Part shown: one piece after another, positions 63,330 to 64,000 of the stretch | Layout of the letters: every line of letters starts with the position of its first letter | Position numbering within the stretch: the first letter of the stretch is position 1 | Assembly: GCF_007997225.1 (NCBI RefSeq) | Contig: NZ_VORM01000010.1 | Span: 62,001-126,000, forward strand | Length of the DNA stretch: 64,000 bases | From: Subsaximicrobium wynnwilliamsii | GTDB taxonomy: Bacteria > Bacteroidota > Bacteroidia > Flavobacteriales > Flavobacteriaceae | Direction of reading: 5' to 3' | Made by a program: the position numbers and the translations under genes | The notes under the pieces: model-generated | What the model was told of the DNA's origin: nothing | The model's input: the letters and a program-made list of their open reading frames with translations, nothing else | Databases searched by the model: none

Positions 63330-64000
63330 ATGGAAGCAGTTGTAGAACGCACAAAACGTTACGAAAACTATAAAAATTCTGGCGTAGAATGGTTAGGGGA
63401 GATTCCGGAGCATTGGGAAGTGAGAAGGATTAAATATCTCTTTAATGAAATAAACGAACGAAGTGAAAATGGAAGTGAAGATTTGCTCTCAGTTTCTCAA
63501 TATACAGGAGTCACAAATAAAACTGATAAGGTTGAAGATGGCGGCATGCTTACTAATGCTTTGACTTTGGAGGGTTATAAAAAAGTACAAAAGGGAGATT
63601 TGGTAAGTAATATAATGCTTGCTTGGAACGGAAGTCTCGGCTTTTCACCCTTTGACGGGATTACAAGTCCCGCATATTCGATTTATAGATTGTATGATGG
63701 GAATGTTAAACGTTATTTTCATTATTTATTAAGAACTGAATTATATAAAGCTGAATATAAAAGGAATTCTTCTGGTGTTATTGAAAGTAGGTTGCGGTTA
63801 TATACGGATGACTTTTTCAACATATTATCTATTCTTCCACCTCTCGAAGAACAAACCGCCATCGCCGAATTTCTAGACGATAAAACCACCAAAATAGACC
63901 AGGCGATTGCCATTAAACAGCAACAAATAACCCTGCTTAAAGAACGTAAACAAATCCTTATCCACAAAGCCGTAACCCGTGGCTTGGATGATACTGTCGC
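63330..64000 (+). CDS. hsdS: HsdS, type I restriction specificity subunit (3' end outside window)
   Basis: 223 codons from ATG 63330, open to the window edge. The first target-recognition domain opens with GVEWLGEIPEHWEVRRIKYL, and closes with LPPLEEQTAIAEFLDDKT, followed by the conserved coiled-coil spacer (KIDQAIAIKQQQITLLKERK) that sets the distance between half-sites. A second recognition domain should follow beyond the window, and hsdR is expected nearby. It starts 1 bp after rhuM. Confidence 0.93.
   Translation, partial: MEAVVERTKRYENYKNSGVEWLGEIPEHWEVRRIKYLFNEINERSENGSEDLLSVSQYTGVTNKTDKVEDGGMLTNALTLEGYKKVQKGDLVSNIMLAWNGSLGFSPFDGITSPAYSIYRLYDGNVKRYFHYLLRTELYKAEYKRNSSGVIESRLRLYTDDFFNILSILPPLEEQTAIAEFLDDKTTKIDQAIAIKQQQITLLKERKQILIHKAVTRGLDDTV

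Overview
The window is chromosomal DNA of a member of the Flavobacteriaceae (Bacteroidota). Evidence: the fused ccoNO oxidase gene, T9SS C-terminal sorting domains, a GLPGLI protein, a RibBA with a degenerate cyclohydrolase half, start codons with almost no Shine-Dalgarno signal, and several Bacteroidetes-type promoter -7 boxes (TAnnTTTG) at sensible distances from genes. No tRNA, rRNA, intact insertion sequence or CRISPR array was found.

Layout. 1-8.4 kb: microaerobic respiration, read leftward (ccoI, hemN, ccoS, ccoNO, ccoQ, ccoP, ccoG), with a divergent Crp/Fnr regulator. Two FNR-like dyads lie at identical spacing from the ccoI and ccoS promoters. 8.8-11.8 kb: VWA protein and MoxR/ChlI-type ATPase. 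12-19.3 kb: secreted M1 peptidase, beta-helix protein, T9SS-sorted proteins and a DUF4412 protein. 19.4-25.3 kb: an AT-rich accessory segment. In it a 4.1-kb cassette (small secreted peptide, terminator-like hairpin, GLPGLI protein, TonB-dependent-receptor-like outer membrane protein) is bounded by ~285-bp direct repeats, one of which cuts into the 5' end of a broken lipoprotein gene. 25.8-32 kb: ftsK, lolA, lptF/G, ribBA. 32-36.8 kb: aroQ, a porin-like protein, lpdA, a DinB-like protein and msrB.

36.9-45 kb: a complete maltose-1-phosphate (GlgE) alpha-glucan operon: GlgM-like GT4 enzyme, glgC, glgE, maltokinase and glgB, without treS. 45-57 kb: acpH, glmM, lpxL-like acyltransferase, rhomboid protease, a 603-residue protein of unknown function, a TlpA-like lipoprotein, mnmE and a K+ channel. 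57-64 kb: a 1.4-kb gene-poor stretch with foldbacks, then a defence island: a DUF4143 ATPase pseudogene lacking its P-loop, the stub of a type III Mod gene, and a type I system (hsdM, rhuM, hsdS running off the end).

The most unusual genome-wide signal is a set of tandem repeats kept in 7-bp phase. They begin within about 0-20 bp of stop codons in most cases (omp, lpdA, msrB, glgB, glmM, tlpA; about 70 bp for the rhomboid gene), with a 6-bp relative after the fnr-like gene. They resemble in form the heptanucleotide STRR sequences of cyanobacteria, but here each array has its own heptamer.
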